From Blautia sp. MSJ-9 (GTDB lineage Bacteria; Bacillota; Clostridia; Lachnospirales; Lachnospiraceae), in the NCBI RefSeq assembly GCF_018919065.1, contig NZ_JAHLQG010000027.1:38512-102511 (forward strand): DNA of 64,000 nucleotides, read 5' to 3'. The notes under the pieces are model-generated. The model saw nothing but the letters and a program-made list of their open reading frames with translations, made no database searches and was not told the origin of the DNA. Shown piece after piece: positions 27,649 through 36,952 of the stretch. The stretch's first letter is position 1. Each line of letters starts with the position of its first letter. The translations under genes and the position numbers were made by a program.

Positions 27649-28650
27649 TCAGTGAACTTTCTGATCCAGCATTCTTTGGATCAATTCAATTGTATCCTTC
27701 AGTCCATAGTTGGCACTGTTGATACACAAATCATAATTCTCCGGTTTTCCCCATTTCTCACCGGTATAAAATTCATAATATTTCTTATGCTGCTTATCCA
27801 TCTGCTTCAGAAAACGTACTGCCTGTTTCAGATTCATATTACGGATATCCATAACATGCTGCACACGAACCTGGAAGGGAGCACTGATAAACAGGCTGAT
27901 ATGCGGAATGTGATTATTCTTCAAAATCATATCTGCACAGCGCCCCATGATCACACAGTCTTCACTTTTTGCCAGTTCACAGATCAAATCACTCATATTA
28001 AAGAAAACCGCATCCTGTTTCGGAAGTCCGTGATAACGATTGAATTCCCTGAACCAGGTTTTCAGATCTGTATGTTTTTTCTTTCTGTATTTATCAAATT
28101 TCTCAAAATTACCTGTATCACTAACTACACTTTTATCTGCCTGCAGACGCTTCATAACCTGATCAAAGATTTCTGCATCATAATAGTTGATCTGAAGCTG
28201 ATCTGCCAGTTCAAATCCGATATCATTACCGCCACTTCCCTGTGTACGGCTGATACAGATGATCAGATGATCATTTTCGGAAATCTCATTCTGTCGTCTT
28301 GCGATCAGATTATTCAGACTGATACGTTCTTTATCTACAATATCTGTCTGTCCAAATGTATCCGGAAGACTTTCGATCTCTTTCAGAATACTGTCATACT
28401 CTATCATAAGACGTCTTCTCTCGCTCTTATCCCTGATGGTACGAGCCATGTTACTGATCAGCGCCAGTTCACTTCTGAGCAGATGTCCGTCCGGCTTGGT
28501 ATACATCAGTGCTGCCAGATGACGGATGGTTGTTTCTTTCTGTCCTGTAAATGTACGTCCCAGAGAGGAACCCACACATTTATAAACTTCTTCGTCCAGG
28601 TTATAAATGCGTATTGCAAGTTCTTTACATTTTTCCTGATTATCCTGCAT
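27649..28650 (-). CDS. Cytidylate-kinase-like protein with N-terminal extension
   Basis: A 333-aa protein. Residues about 120-330 match the cytidylate kinase-like family (LIICISRTQGSGGNDIGFELADQL as the P-loop region, IMGRCADMIL, HISLFISAPFQVRVQHVMDI). The P-loop is not a classic GxxGxGK[ST], but that is usual for this family. The N-terminal ~120 residues form a helical domain I do not recognise. The family often sits beside transporters or regulators and its substrate is unknown. It is downstream of the NhaD-type antiporter with a 15-bp gap, so probably co-transcribed. Confidence 0.8.
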   Translation of the reverse strand: MQDNQEKCKELAIRIYNLDEEVYKCVGSSLGRTFTGQKETTIRHLAALMYTKPDGHLLRSELALISNMARTIRDKSERRRLMIEYDSILKEIESLPDTFGQTDIVDKERISLNNLIARRQNEISENDHLIICISRTQGSGGNDIGFELADQLQINYYDAEIFDQVMKRLQADKSVVSDTGNFEKFDKYRKKKHTDLKTWFREFNRYHGLPKQDAVFFNMSDLICELAKSEDCVIMGRCADMILKNNHIPHISLFISAPFQVRVQHVMDIRNMNLKQAVRFLKQMDKQHKKYYEFYTGEKWGKPENYDLCINSANYGLKDTIELIQRMLDQKVH

Positions 28651-28665
28651 AATGATCCTCCCTCC

Positions 28666-30105
28666 TTATAAAAAGAATACAAACATATCGATAATAAACA
28701 CCGGAACCAGAAATGCAACAGACCAGAGCATATATCCGAAGAATGATGGCATCTTCACACCGTTCTCATCAGAGATTGCCTTTACCATAAAGTTCGGGGC
28801 ATTTCCGATATAAGTGTTGGCACCCATGAATACTGCACCACAGGAAATGGCAGACAGAATCTTGGTAGGTACAGTTCCCAGTGTGGTTGTGATTCCATTG
28901 GTAAATGCCAGCGTTCCTGCTGTTGTAAGGAATACCAGATAAGTAGGTGTGTTATCCAGGAAACTGGAAAGCGCACCGGTTGCCCAGAACATCTCTGCCG
29001 GTTCAGTAACTCCCAAATTCGGCCCTACAGCTTTCAGAAGCATCAATGCGGGCTGCATAGTGATAAAAATACCGATGAATAAAACCGCAACCTCCTGGAT
29101 CGCCCCCCAGGTAAAATGGTTTCTGATACGGATCTGCTTATCTGTTGTCTTAAAGGAAAGAAAAGCAGCAAGCAGAATGATCACGATTTCGATCAGAGCC
29201 GGGAATGTCAGGGTTACTTCTCCAAAGAGATGAATGCCTCTTACATTGCCTGCTGCATCCTGGAATGCGGACATTCCCGGAAGTACACCGCTTAAAATTA
29301 CCGCGCCAACGATCATCACAAGGAAGATGATATTGTGCAGTCCATCCAGACGGAACTGAGTACCCGGTTTACGGATATCCGGTTTACGTCCATTTGCAAT
29401 ATCCTTTCTGTAGGAACGTTTATCAATCTGATAAAATACAAACAGCAAAATGACCATATTAAAGATCAGTACAGGGAACAGATGCAGACTCCAGAAGAAT
29501 GGAACACCTCGCATAAATCCCATTAACAGCGGCGGATCTCCGATCGGGGTAAGACATCCACCCATATTGGAAACCATGAAGATAAAAAAGATCATAATAT
29601 GTCCTTTTCTCTTTCTCCATGAATTCATTTTAATTACCGGACGTACCATCAGCATACTGGCACCTGTAGTGCCGATACAGCTTGCCAGAAGAGTTCCCAG
29701 TGCAAGCAGACCTACATTAACACGGGGAGAACCTGCGAAATCACCCTCCATGGTAATATTACCTGATACGCAGAACAGGCCGAATAACAGAATGATGAAT
29801 GTAAGATAATCATTCACAATACAGTCCAGAACTGTCTCTGCAGTCTTTCCGGCTCCATAAACGAAAGCAAATGGAACCACCATCAGAATGATCCATAAGG
29901 CAACAACCAGTGGCTGATGAGACTCCCACCACTCCGCTTTTACCAGAGGCATCACTGCAATACATAACAAAAGCCCTGCAAAGGGAATGCAAAGCCATAC
30001 AGGTACTGTAGATGGTGCTTTGCTGCCTTCTGCCGCAAATACACTCAACGGACAAGCCAGAAGAACTGCAAAAAAAGCACCCAGTACGGTCACCAACTTT
30101 TTCAA
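28666..30105 (-). CDS. NhaD-type sodium:proton antiporter
   Basis: A 479-aa membrane protein of the ArsB/NhaD (ion transporter) superfamily. An N-terminal signal-like helix ends near PLSVFAAEG, then about 12 hydrophobic helices follow. Motifs such as MVSNMGGCLTPIGDPPLLMGF and FLDNTPTYLVFL are the two hallmark re-entrant regions of the family. I chose a TTG start at 30105, eight bases after GGAGGTG. The in-frame ATG five codons upstream forms part of that ribosome site, so it is unlikely to be the start. Its role is sodium extrusion and pH control. The downstream gene is the cytidylate-kinase-like gene. Confidence 0.88.
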   Translation of the reverse strand: MKKLVTVLGAFFAVLLACPLSVFAAEGSKAPSTVPVWLCIPFAGLLLCIAVMPLVKAEWWESHQPLVVALWIILMVVPFAFVYGAGKTAETVLDCIVNDYLTFIILLFGLFCVSGNITMEGDFAGSPRVNVGLLALGTLLASCIGTTGASMLMVRPVIKMNSWRKRKGHIMIFFIFMVSNMGGCLTPIGDPPLLMGFMRGVPFFWSLHLFPVLIFNMVILLFVFYQIDKRSYRKDIANGRKPDIRKPGTQFRLDGLHNIIFLVMIVGAVILSGVLPGMSAFQDAAGNVRGIHLFGEVTLTFPALIEIVIILLAAFLSFKTTDKQIRIRNHFTWGAIQEVAVLFIGIFITMQPALMLLKAVGPNLGVTEPAEMFWATGALSSFLDNTPTYLVFLTTAGTLAFTNGITTTLGTVPTKILSAISCGAVFMGANTYIGNAPNFMVKAISDENGVKMPSFFGYMLWSVAFLVPVFIIDMFVFFL

Positions 30106-30224
30106 AACTGCCACCTCCATATTTTATTTTTTCGCTCAATGCAGATATAGCAGTCAGAAAAATGGTTCGACTTGAAACAGGTGTTTCTTCCTATTATAAA
30201 TGCATTCGATTTTTTACAGATGCA

Positions 30225-30252
30225 ATTATATCATACAGCATACAAAAATCAA
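30225..30252 (-). promoter_or_regulatory. Probable promoter of the antiporter operon
   Basis: On the minus strand TTGATT (30252-30247), 16 bases, TATAAT (30230-30225), about 120 bases upstream of the TTG start. Confidence 0.45.
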
Positions 30253-30485
30253 TTGTAGGGATATTGAATATTTATACTTTATTCCCTGTTTTTTTATGCA
30301 TTTTTAACATATTATCTGATAAATTTCGTTTATTTTTTAACAAGATAATCTGTTTTTCAGCTATTTTCCACTCCGTCTTATATATTTTTTAAAATTGTAC
30401 TGATTTTGAAACACATAACCCAATAACAGCTCCACAGTTTATTACTTTTTTCGCAATTAGCGCAGTAAACTTTCTTATATAAGAA

Positions 30486-30536
30486 AGAATCCTGCTTGCA
30501 GGATTCTCCGCCTGCGACGGGTCGCTTCAGCGACAT
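30486..30536. other. Tandem hairpins in a 500-bp gap
   Basis: GAATCCTGCTTGCAGGATTC and GTCGCTTCAGCGAC are two adjacent perfect hairpins, preceded by TTCTTATATAAGAA. They lie in the AT-rich gap between the antiporter promoter and the clpB-DUF4250 terminator. No ORF is convincing here. They may be an intergenic repeat or part of a small RNA. Confidence 0.45.
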
Positions 30537-30551
30537 ATTTCCTATAACACG

Positions 30552-30594
30552 AAAAATGCTCCCCGACAGCAATTCCCGCTGTCAGAGAGCATTT
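30552..30594 (-). terminator. Terminator of the clpB-DUF4250 operon
   Basis: On the minus strand AAATGCTCTCTGACAGC pairs with GCTGTCGGGGAGCATTTTT. It lies 10 bases after the DUF4250 stop codon. Confidence 0.85.
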
Positions 30595-30604
30595 CGCATA
30601 TTTC

Positions 30605-30778
30605 TTATATGAACTGATTGGTTGCCTCATCATACTCATAGTCGATGGAATGCATCTTCGCCACCAGTTCGTCTTTCTTCAGTCCTCTGCATGTACAGAG
30701 TGCTTCCAGGGAATCATAGTAATCCCTGAGCTGAGTATTCACATAACTCAGCAGAATCATTGGATCTTTGGGTATCAT
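30605..30778 (-). CDS. DUF4250 family small protein
   Basis: A 57-aa protein beginning MIPKDPMILLSYVNTQLRDY and ending EYDEATNQFI. The segment DPMILLSYVNTQLRDYY and the helix-turn-helix-like KKDELVAKMHSIDYEYD match DUF4250. Its ATG directly follows the clpB stop (TAAATG), so it is translationally coupled to clpB; a terminator follows it. The gene is too short for many gene finders. Function unknown; its place after a disaggregase suggests a role in proteostasis or clpB control, which is inference. Confidence 0.88.
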   Translation of the reverse strand: MIPKDPMILLSYVNTQLRDYYDSLEALCTCRGLKKDELVAKMHSIDYEYDEATNQFI

Positions 30779-33370
30779 TTAGTTTCCGTCCTTTACCGTA
30801 ACAATGAATTCCCCATTCTGAACATCCAGCACCAGAGTATCACCTGCATGAACATCTCCGGACAAAATCTTTCGTGCCGCAAGAGTCTCCACATATTTCT
30901 GCAGATAACGCTTCAGCGGACGTGCACCATATACCGGGTCATAGCCATTCTCGATAACCTGATTCTTAGCTGCTTCTGTCAGTTCCAGGGAAAGCTCCTG
31001 GTCTGCAAGACGTTTGTCAAGCTCGCTGACCATCAAATCTACTATCTTACCAATATTAGATTTTGTCAAGGGCTTAAACATAATTATTTCATCCAGACGG
31101 TTCAGAAATTCCGGACGGAAATGACCTCTCAGGTCATCCATAACCTGACTCTGAGCCTCAGGTTTGATCTCCCCATTCTCATCAATACCATCCAGCAAAT
31201 ACGGAGAACCGATGTTGGAGGTCATAATAAGAATCGTATTCTTAAAGTCAACTGTACGTCCCTGAGAATCTGTGATACGGCCATCATCCAGTACCTGCAA
31301 CAGTACGTTAAACACATCCGGATGTGCTTTCTCAATCTCATCGAAAAGTACAACACTGTATGGTTTACGGCGGACTGCCTCAGTAAGCTGACCGCCCTCC
31401 TCATATCCTACATATCCCGGAGGCGCTCCGATCAGTCTGGATACAGAATACTTCTCCATGTACTCACTCATATCGATTCTGACCATATTCTGCTCATCAT
31501 CAAACAGATTCTCTGCCAGAGTTTTGGCAAGCTCTGTCTTACCTACACCTGTAGGACCAAGGAACAGGAAAGAACCAATAGGTTTGGTCGGATCCTTGAT
31601 GCCGGCTTTGGAACGAAGGATTGCATCTGTAACCCTCTTCACACCTTCATCCTGACCTACAACTCTCTTGTGAAGCTGATCTTCCAGAGTGAGGAGTTTC
31701 GCTCTCTCGCCTTCTGTCAGTCTTGTTACAGGAATACCGGTCCATCTGGAAATAATCCTTGCGATCTCATCATCAGTAACTGCCTCATGTACCAGACTTC
31801 TGTCACTTTCTTTGACACTCTTCTCTTCGATTTCCAGCTGCTGCTGTAATTTCGGAAGTTCACCGTACTGTAACTGTGCAGCCTTCTCCAGATCATAGTT
31901 CTGTTTTGCTTTCTGGATCTGCTTATTCACATCCTCAATCTGCTCACGAAGCTTCTGTAATTTCTCTACAGAATGCTTCTCATTATCCCACTGTGCTTTC
32001 TGTGTATTAAAGGTATCACGAAGCTCTGCCAGCTCCTTCTGAAGTGCTTCCAGACGTTCCTTACTCAGATTATCTGTCTCTTTCTTCAGTGCAGATTCCT
32101 CAATCTCCAGCTGCATAATCTTACGGCGCTGTTCATCCAGCTCTGAAGGCATGGAATCCAGCTCTGTCTTGATCAGGGCACAGGCCTCATCCACCAGGTC
32201 AATGGCCTTATCAGGAAGAAAACGGTCTGTGATATATCTATGTGAAAGTGTAGCCGCTGCAACCAGCGCACTGTCTGTGATCTTAACACCATGGAAGACC
32301 TCATATCTCTCCTTCAGACCACGAAGGATGGAAATGGTATCCTCCACTGTAGGTTCATCTACCATAACAGGCTGGAAACGACGTTCCAGAGCGGCATCTT
32401 TCTCAATATACTGACGGTACTCATCCAGAGTTGTGGCACCGATACAGTGAAGCTCACCTCTGGCAAGCATAGGCTTCAGCATATTGCTGGCATCCATGGC
32501 TCCGTCAGTCTTACCTGCACCGACGATCAGATGTAACTCATCAATGAAAAGAATGATGTTTCCTTCACTCTTTTTTACTTCTTCAAGGACTGCTTTCAGA
32601 CGTTCCTCAAACTCACCTCTGTATTTGGCACCTGCTACCAGAGCACCCATGTCCAGGGCAAAAATCTTCTTATCCTTCAGACCTTCCGGCACATCCTCTG
32701 CCACGATTCGCTGTGCAAGGCCCTCGATTGCTGCAGTCTTACCTACACCAGGCTCACCGATAAGTACAGGATTGTTCTTGGTCTTACGGGAAAGGATTCT
32801 GATGATATTACGGATTTCCTCATCACGTCCGATCACAGGATCCAGCTTCTGGTTACGTGCCTTTTCGACTAAATCCTCACCATATTTATTCAAAGTATCA
32901 TAAGTAGCTTCCGGATTGTCACTGACTACACGCTGATTGCCTCGTACTGTAGAAAGTGCCTGCAGGAAACGTTCCTTGGTAATACCAAATTCCTGAAACA
33001 GTTTCTTCATGCTTGGACTTGGATATCTTAATAAAGCAAGGAAGAGATGCTCTACAGAGACATATTCATCTCCCATTGCCTTGGCTTCATCCTCTGCACT
33101 GACCAGAGCCTTGTTCAGATACTGTCCGAAACGAAGCTCACCGCCGGATACCTTAACCTTAGCATCCAGTGCCTGATTCAGAGAATTTCTGAAATAATCT
33201 TTATCTATCTCCATCTTCTCGATCAGTTTAAGAATCAGGCTGTCTTCCTGTTCCAGCAGAGCATATAAAAGATGCTCCTCTTCAATCTCCTGGTTGCCAA
33301 ACTGATAAGCAACCTTCTCCAGATCCTGGACAGCCTGTACGGATTTCTGTGTAAATTTACTGATATTCAT
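30779..33370 (-). CDS. clpB: ATP-dependent chaperone ClpB
   Basis: An 863-aa Hsp100 disaggregase. The Clp N domain covers residues 1-145, the first AAA+ domain has Walker [16 protein letters not shown] near 206, the middle coiled-coil (about 400-530) has the repeating Leu/Glu/Lys pattern, and the second AAA+ domain has [16 protein letters not shown] near 605. The middle domain distinguishes ClpB from ClpC and ClpA. GAGGAGGG precedes the ATG. It works with DnaK to dissolve protein aggregates. A CIRCE element in the promoter implies HrcA control. Confidence 0.96.
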   Translation of the reverse strand: MNISKFTQKSVQAVQDLEKVAYQFGNQEIEEEHLLYALLEQEDSLILKLIEKMEIDKDYFRNSLNQALDAKVKVSGGELRFGQYLNKALVSAEDEAKAMGDEYVSVEHLFLALLRYPSPSMKKLFQEFGITKERFLQALSTVRGNQRVVSDNPEATYDTLNKYGEDLVEKARNQKLDPVIGRDEEIRNIIRILSRKTKNNPVLIGEPGVGKTAAIEGLAQRIVAEDVPEGLKDKKIFALDMGALVAGAKYRGEFEERLKAVLEEVKKSEGNIILFIDELHLIVGAGKTDGAMDASNMLKPMLARGELHCIGATTLDEYRQYIEKDAALERRFQPVMVDEPTVEDTISILRGLKERYEVFHGVKITDSALVAAATLSHRYITDRFLPDKAIDLVDEACALIKTELDSMPSELDEQRRKIMQLEIEESALKKETDNLSKERLEALQKELAELRDTFNTQKAQWDNEKHSVEKLQKLREQIEDVNKQIQKAKQNYDLEKAAQLQYGELPKLQQQLEIEEKSVKESDRSLVHEAVTDDEIARIISRWTGIPVTRLTEGERAKLLTLEDQLHKRVVGQDEGVKRVTDAILRSKAGIKDPTKPIGSFLFLGPTGVGKTELAKTLAENLFDDEQNMVRIDMSEYMEKYSVSRLIGAPPGYVGYEEGGQLTEAVRRKPYSVVLFDEIEKAHPDVFNVLLQVLDDGRITDSQGRTVDFKNTILIMTSNIGSPYLLDGIDENGEIKPEAQSQVMDDLRGHFRPEFLNRLDEIIMFKPLTKSNIGKIVDLMVSELDKRLADQELSLELTEAAKNQVIENGYDPVYGARPLKRYLQKYVETLAARKILSGDVHAGDTLVLDVQNGEFIVTVKDGN

Positions 33371-33443
33371 AGGCTAACCCTCCTCTTATATGAGAAATAT
33401 CTCTCCCACGGGAGAAATATGTTGTTTTCTTTGTTCTGCATGT

Positions 33444-33486
33444 AATATAACACACGTTATTAGCACTGTCAAGAGGTGAGTGCTAA
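33444..33486 (-). promoter_or_regulatory. clpB promoter with CIRCE (HrcA) operator
   Basis: On the minus strand TTGACA (33472-33467), 17 bases and TATATT (33449-33444) form a vegetative promoter. Across the -35 region lies TTAGCACTC-N9-CAGTGCTAA (33486-33460), which matches the CIRCE consensus except for one base. HrcA should repress clpB until heat stress. Confidence 0.9.
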
Positions 33487-33850
33487 TTATTTTGTGAAGA
33501 TTTTGTTAAGCCTTGATTTAACGGGCTTCACAGGGATTTTTCACTTACTTTCGCACTCGTTTTTCTTGATTTGACCACATTTGTACCAATAATTATCAAT
33601 GCAATTCCATATAATACTTTTATTCACTGTATATTTAATTTTATCCAAGCGCTCCTTTCGTATCGAGGGTTTGGGACACTTCCCAACAAGCAATTTTGCA
33701 GGGCAAAATACGGAAGTGGGTACTCATTTCCTATGCTTGCTATGAAAGTTTTATCCCTTGTTATCTACTACAACGGAAAGCCCCATTTGCCAAAAGAGAG
33801 TAAAGAAAAATCCTGTAATTCCTCTCTATCTGTTTGTTTTCAGTATTATA

Positions 33851-33899
33851 TTGACAATAATGTGCTTGTTGTTTATAATGTGTATGTAGTTACATCACA
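33851..33899 (+). promoter_or_regulatory. Consensus promoter and operator of the GntR/ABC operon
   Basis: TTGACA (33851-33856), 17 bases, TATAAT (33874-33879), all consensus. Immediately downstream ATGTAGTTACAT (33884-33895), flanked by GTG and CAC, forms a palindrome at the transcription start. It is a likely binding site for the GntR regulator at 33925. The stretch 33487-33850 upstream holds no gene I can support; a plus-strand ORF there looks like decayed mobile DNA. Confidence 0.85.
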
Positions 33900-33924
33900 C
33901 TAAAAGAAAGGGGCGAGGGGCTTT

Positions 33925-34299
33925 GTGAAAATACTAATCTCAAATACTTCTGACACTCCCTTATACCAACAGATAAAAGACCAGATTAAGGACGCCATAT
34001 TAAAAGAAGAATTGGTTGAAGGGGACGCACTTCCCTCTATTCGGGCTTTTGCTAATGATTTGAAAGTGAGCGTCTTAACAATTCGACGGGTATATGAGGA
34101 GTTAGAACAGGAGGGATTTATTGTAAGTCAAGTAGGAATTGGGACATTTGTATCTACAAGCAATCTTGAATTACTCCGCGACTCCAAGCGACGGCTTGTA
34201 GAACAAAAAATGACGGATATGATACAAACAGCAAAATCACTGAAAATCAGTAAGGAAGAACTTAATTCCATGATGGATATTCTTTACGAGGAGGCTTGA
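33925..34299 (+). CDS. GntR family regulator, YtrA type
   Basis: A 124-aa regulator: TPLYQQIKDQIKDAILKEELVEGDALPSIRAFANDLKVSVLTIRRVYEELEQEGFIVSQVGIGTFV is the GntR winged helix. The C-terminal part is only a short helix, as in the YtrA subfamily, which controls ABC transporter operons in Gram-positive bacteria. The start is GTG with GGCGAGGGG upstream. It is the first gene of a five-gene operon. The regulator likely binds the palindrome at 33884 and responds to cell-wall-active drugs, by analogy only. Confidence 0.9.
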   Translation: MKILISNTSDTPLYQQIKDQIKDAILKEELVEGDALPSIRAFANDLKVSVLTIRRVYEELEQEGFIVSQVGIGTFVSTSNLELLRDSKRRLVEQKMTDMIQTAKSLKISKEELNSMMDILYEEA

Positions 34300-34300
34300 A

Positions 34301-35158
34301 ATGAACGATATTTTGACAGTCAGCGGTTTAAATAAGTCGTATGACGATTTTTCTTTGAAAGATGTGACATTCTCTTTGCCAGAGGGGTGTATCACAGGTT
34401 TTGTTGGTGTCAATGGCGCAGGTAAAACAACAACGCTGCGGACGCTTTTAGGTCTGACGAACAAGCTATCCGGCAAAATTCAGTTTTTCGGTCTTGACAT
34501 GGATAAGAATGAAAGAGAAATCAAAGACCGTATTGGTATAGTTTTAGACGGTGGGGGATTTTACGAAGAACTTTCGCTCGGTGAAATGAAAGGAATTATT
34601 TCATCTGCGTACACTTCATGGTCTGAACAGGATTTTAAGCGGTACATGGATATGTTTTCGCTTGACCCGAAGCAAAAAATCAATAGCCTTTCCAAAGGTA
34701 TGAGAATGAAGTATGCTCTTGCTTTAGCTCTTTCTCATAACGCAGAACTTTTGATTATGGATGAGCCGACAAGCGGACTTGATCCTTTAGTTAGGGGGCA
34801 GCTTTTGAAAATCTTAACTGAGTACATGGAAAATGGCGGCAAAGGTGTTTTCTTTTCGACACATATCACCTCTGACCTTGATAAGATTGCCGATATGCTC
34901 ATTATGATTGATAACGGGCGTATCGTCTTTCGAGAGGAAAAGGATACCTTGCTTGACACATATCGGCTTGTCAAAGGTGATAGCGGGGCTTTAACAACTG
35001 ATGCTCGCAAGCTCTTTTTATCTATATCGGAAACTGATTTTGGATTTACAGGAATTACAAAGCAAATATCCGAAGTACGGTCTTATATTCCCAACATTAT
35101 GGTTGAGCGTCCGACGATTGAGGATATTATGCTTGGAAATATCGGAGGTGAAAAATGA
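34301..35158 (+). CDS. ABC transporter ATP-binding protein
   Basis: A 285-aa ATPase: Walker A GVNGAGKTTTLRTLLGL near residue 40, signature LSKGMRMKYALALALS near 130, Walker B LLIMDEPTSGLDPLVRGQ and H-loop STHITSDLDKIADM. The ATG is one base after the gntR stop, with the site inside the gntR end. It partners with the downstream ABC-2 permease. The group resembles YtrB and other bacitracin/cell-wall-type exporters. Confidence 0.93.
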   Translation: MNDILTVSGLNKSYDDFSLKDVTFSLPEGCITGFVGVNGAGKTTTLRTLLGLTNKLSGKIQFFGLDMDKNEREIKDRIGIVLDGGGFYEELSLGEMKGIISSAYTSWSEQDFKRYMDMFSLDPKQKINSLSKGMRMKYALALALSHNAELLIMDEPTSGLDPLVRGQLLKILTEYMENGGKGVFFSTHITSDLDKIADMLIMIDNGRIVFREEKDTLLDTYRLVKGDSGALTTDARKLFLSISETDFGFTGITKQISEVRSYIPNIMVERPTIEDIMLGNIGGEK

Positions 35159-35796
35159 TGTTGTTCGCCCTACTAAAAAAGGATTTTCTGATTGTAAAAA
35201 AATATGTGCTGATTATGCTTGTAGTTATTGCGCTTATCCCACCTGTCATGCGTTGGCGGACACCGGAGTTTACGGGAGTTTTTGGATTTATTCTTTCTGT
35301 CACTTTTGGCGTTTTCATGCTGTTGCAATATGTATCCCTAAAAGAGTATCAATTTCCAAAAGCTGTGACATTACTATGTGCCACACCATTTTCACGGAAA
35401 GCAATAGTTTCATCAAAATACATTTTTTGCATGGCTATATATGCAATCTGTTGTATCGTTTTTGAACTTGAAACCTTGTTTATGCCCGAATTAGGAACAT
35501 CAGATATAAAGCTGTTTGCATTTATGTTTCTTATAGTATCTGTTTTTATTGGTATTTATTTGCCAATACAGTATAAGTTTGGATATGAAAAAACAAAATT
35601 TGCCTTTGGTGTGATTATTATGGCTTCGCCATTTATTCTGCCACTGCTTATGAGAGCGGGAAGTCTAAACTTAAACTTCCTCTCTATGTTTTCACCATAC
35701 CTTGTTTATGGCGGTATTGTCCTTATTGGTTTTGCGATTTTAGCAATATCAGCATCTTTGTCTATAAAGATTTACGATAAAGCAGACTTGGCGTGA
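35155..35796 (+). CDS. ABC-2 type permease
   Basis: A 213-aa membrane protein with six hydrophobic helices (for example YVLIMLVVIALIPPVM and KFAFGVIIMASPFILPLL). The start overlaps the ATPase stop. It probably forms a heteromeric exporter with the ATPase; the length is typical for YtrC-like permeases. The substrate is unknown. Confidence 0.82.
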   Translation: MMLFALLKKDFLIVKKYVLIMLVVIALIPPVMRWRTPEFTGVFGFILSVTFGVFMLLQYVSLKEYQFPKAVTLLCATPFSRKAIVSSKYIFCMAIYAICCIVFELETLFMPELGTSDIKLFAFMFLIVSVFIGIYLPIQYKFGYEKTKFAFGVIIMASPFILPLLMRAGSLNLNFLSMFSPYLVYGGIVLIGFAILAISASLSIKIYDKADLA

Positions 35797-35816
35797 TAAA
35801 GAAAGAAGGTGGGACT

Positions 35817-36200
35817 ATGGATAGGGATACTATTTTTCTTTATGTCATTACTGTGATAACATTGTGTTTTGGATTGATAAACTGTTTTCAATTTTTTTTA
35901 AAAAGAAACAAAACGGCAGAAACCGTCGGTACGATTATTTCTTTCAAAACAATAAATCCAGAAAACTCAAAATTTCGTAATTCAAAATGGGCGACCGTTT
36001 CGTATAAAGTGAATGGAAGAACGTATCAGTCCCAAAACTGCATACAAGTACCAATGGCGTCACAGATTGGAACAACCATTACCGTGCGTTATGACATGCA
36101 AAATCCGGAAAAATTGTATAGTTTTTCTATTTTACGAATTATTGTATCACTTATTGTTGCTGCTATCTGCATTGCAGCGGCTATATTCAATCTTGTATAA
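35817..36200 (+). CDS. DUF3592 domain membrane protein
   Basis: A 127-aa protein with two membrane helices at the ends (FLYVITVITLCFGLINCFQFF and LRIIVSLIVAAICIAAAIF) and a central beta-domain containing VSYKVNGRTYQSQN and VRYDMQNPEKLYS, characteristic of DUF3592. I chose ATG 35817 with GAAGGTGGG upstream, rather than an earlier in-frame Met that overlaps the permease stop. It is the fourth gene in the operon. Function unknown. Confidence 0.78.
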   Translation: MDRDTIFLYVITVITLCFGLINCFQFFLKRNKTAETVGTIISFKTINPENSKFRNSKWATVSYKVNGRTYQSQNCIQVPMASQIGTTITVRYDMQNPEKLYSFSILRIIVSLIVAAICIAAAIFNLV

Positions 36201-36219
36201 GATAAGGAGGATTGAGATT

Positions 36220-36315
36220 ATGCCACATTTTCCAGATTGGTTTGTAGCTATATGTGTTTTACTTCCTGTTTCCAATGTTATATACAAAATATGGAAGAAC
36301 AATAAGAAAAAATAA
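36220..36315 (+). CDS. 31-aa small membrane peptide
   Basis: MPHFPDWFVAICVLLPVSNV is followed by IYKIWKNNKKK: a single hydrophobic helix with a cationic C-terminus. AAGGAGG sits 9 bases upstream of the ATG, and a terminator follows. It could be a small regulatory subunit of the exporter. Too short for most gene finders. Translation is inferred from the ribosome site. Confidence 0.65.
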   Translation: MPHFPDWFVAICVLLPVSNVIYKIWKNNKKK

Positions 36316-36320
36316 TTATC

Positions 36321-36385
36321 AAAGAGCCTGACACACAGTCACAGAGCCGATGAACTATGAGAAATTGTAGTCCATTGGCTCTTTT
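36321..36385 (+). terminator. Terminator of the GntR/ABC operon
   Basis: AAAGAGCC pairs with GGCTCTTTT across a long loop with further pairing (TGAACTATGAG-type). It ends the five-gene operon. Confidence 0.55.
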
Positions 36386-36430
36386 GGAATATACTTATAA
36401 ATAGACAAAAGCCGGACGATCAACGCGGAG

Positions 36431-36795
36431 CTATGCCATTATTGGCAGAATCTCTACAAAATGCGACCAGGTCAATTGTTGCGACAATGTCGCAACTTTT
36501 TCGAAGTCAGGAAATTCCTGATAAAACTTAATCATTCTTGAAATTGATGTTTTATCAAATCCCGAACCATACTCCTGTTCCAGCCGTTTACTGACTTCTG
36601 CAACAACCTTTTTTCCATACTCAGGCTTATTATTTCCAGTTAACTCCACACTAAGTCTTTTCCAATTCCCCAATTAAGAGAAATAATGGCATCATTCACA
36701 ACTTTTTTTACATTAGTTTTCTTTTCCCTGATTAACGCATTTATTTCATCATAAATATTATCAATATTATCTGCTATTAATATCTCTTTTTTCAT
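36431..36795 (-). pseudogene. DUF1016 (YhcG-type) nuclease, broken N-terminal fragment
   Basis: The fragment matches the N-terminal ~120 residues of the intact DUF1016 protein at 49686-50735, almost word for word (NIDNIYDEINALIREKKT, VVNDAIISLNWGIGK, KPEYGKKVVAEVSKRLEQEY). A frameshift after ISLNWGIGK throws the reading off, and homology stops after HFVEILPI near 36437. The ribosome site and ATG at 36795 remain. The catalytic PD-(D/E)XK half is lost. It lies next to a TnpV gene, as in the intact copy. Confidence 0.88.
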
Positions 36796-36952
36796 TATCG
36801 ATTCCCTTCTATAACTTGAAATGCCAAATTGGCATTTCAAAACTGTCCCAACTGCTTACTGTTATATTACCCTATTTTTCTCATTCTGCCTACTGCTTTT
36901 TCATGGTCACATATAATAATGAGGTCGCATTCCACGACCTCATCACCTTCAT

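Noticed and set aside
30650..31849. 399-aa plus-strand ORF opposite clpB
   Set aside because: The clpB frame is a clear family match with all motifs; this is an antisense shadow.
33571..33903. 110-aa plus-strand ORF before the GntR gene
   Set aside because: It crosses the consensus promoter and operator of the GntR operon and has no family or ribosome site.
36477..36496. Perfect palindrome GTTGCGACA-TGTCGCAAC in the DUF1016 gene
   Set aside because: Present in both copies inside coding sequence (VATLSQQ); most likely a by-product of the codons, not an operator.
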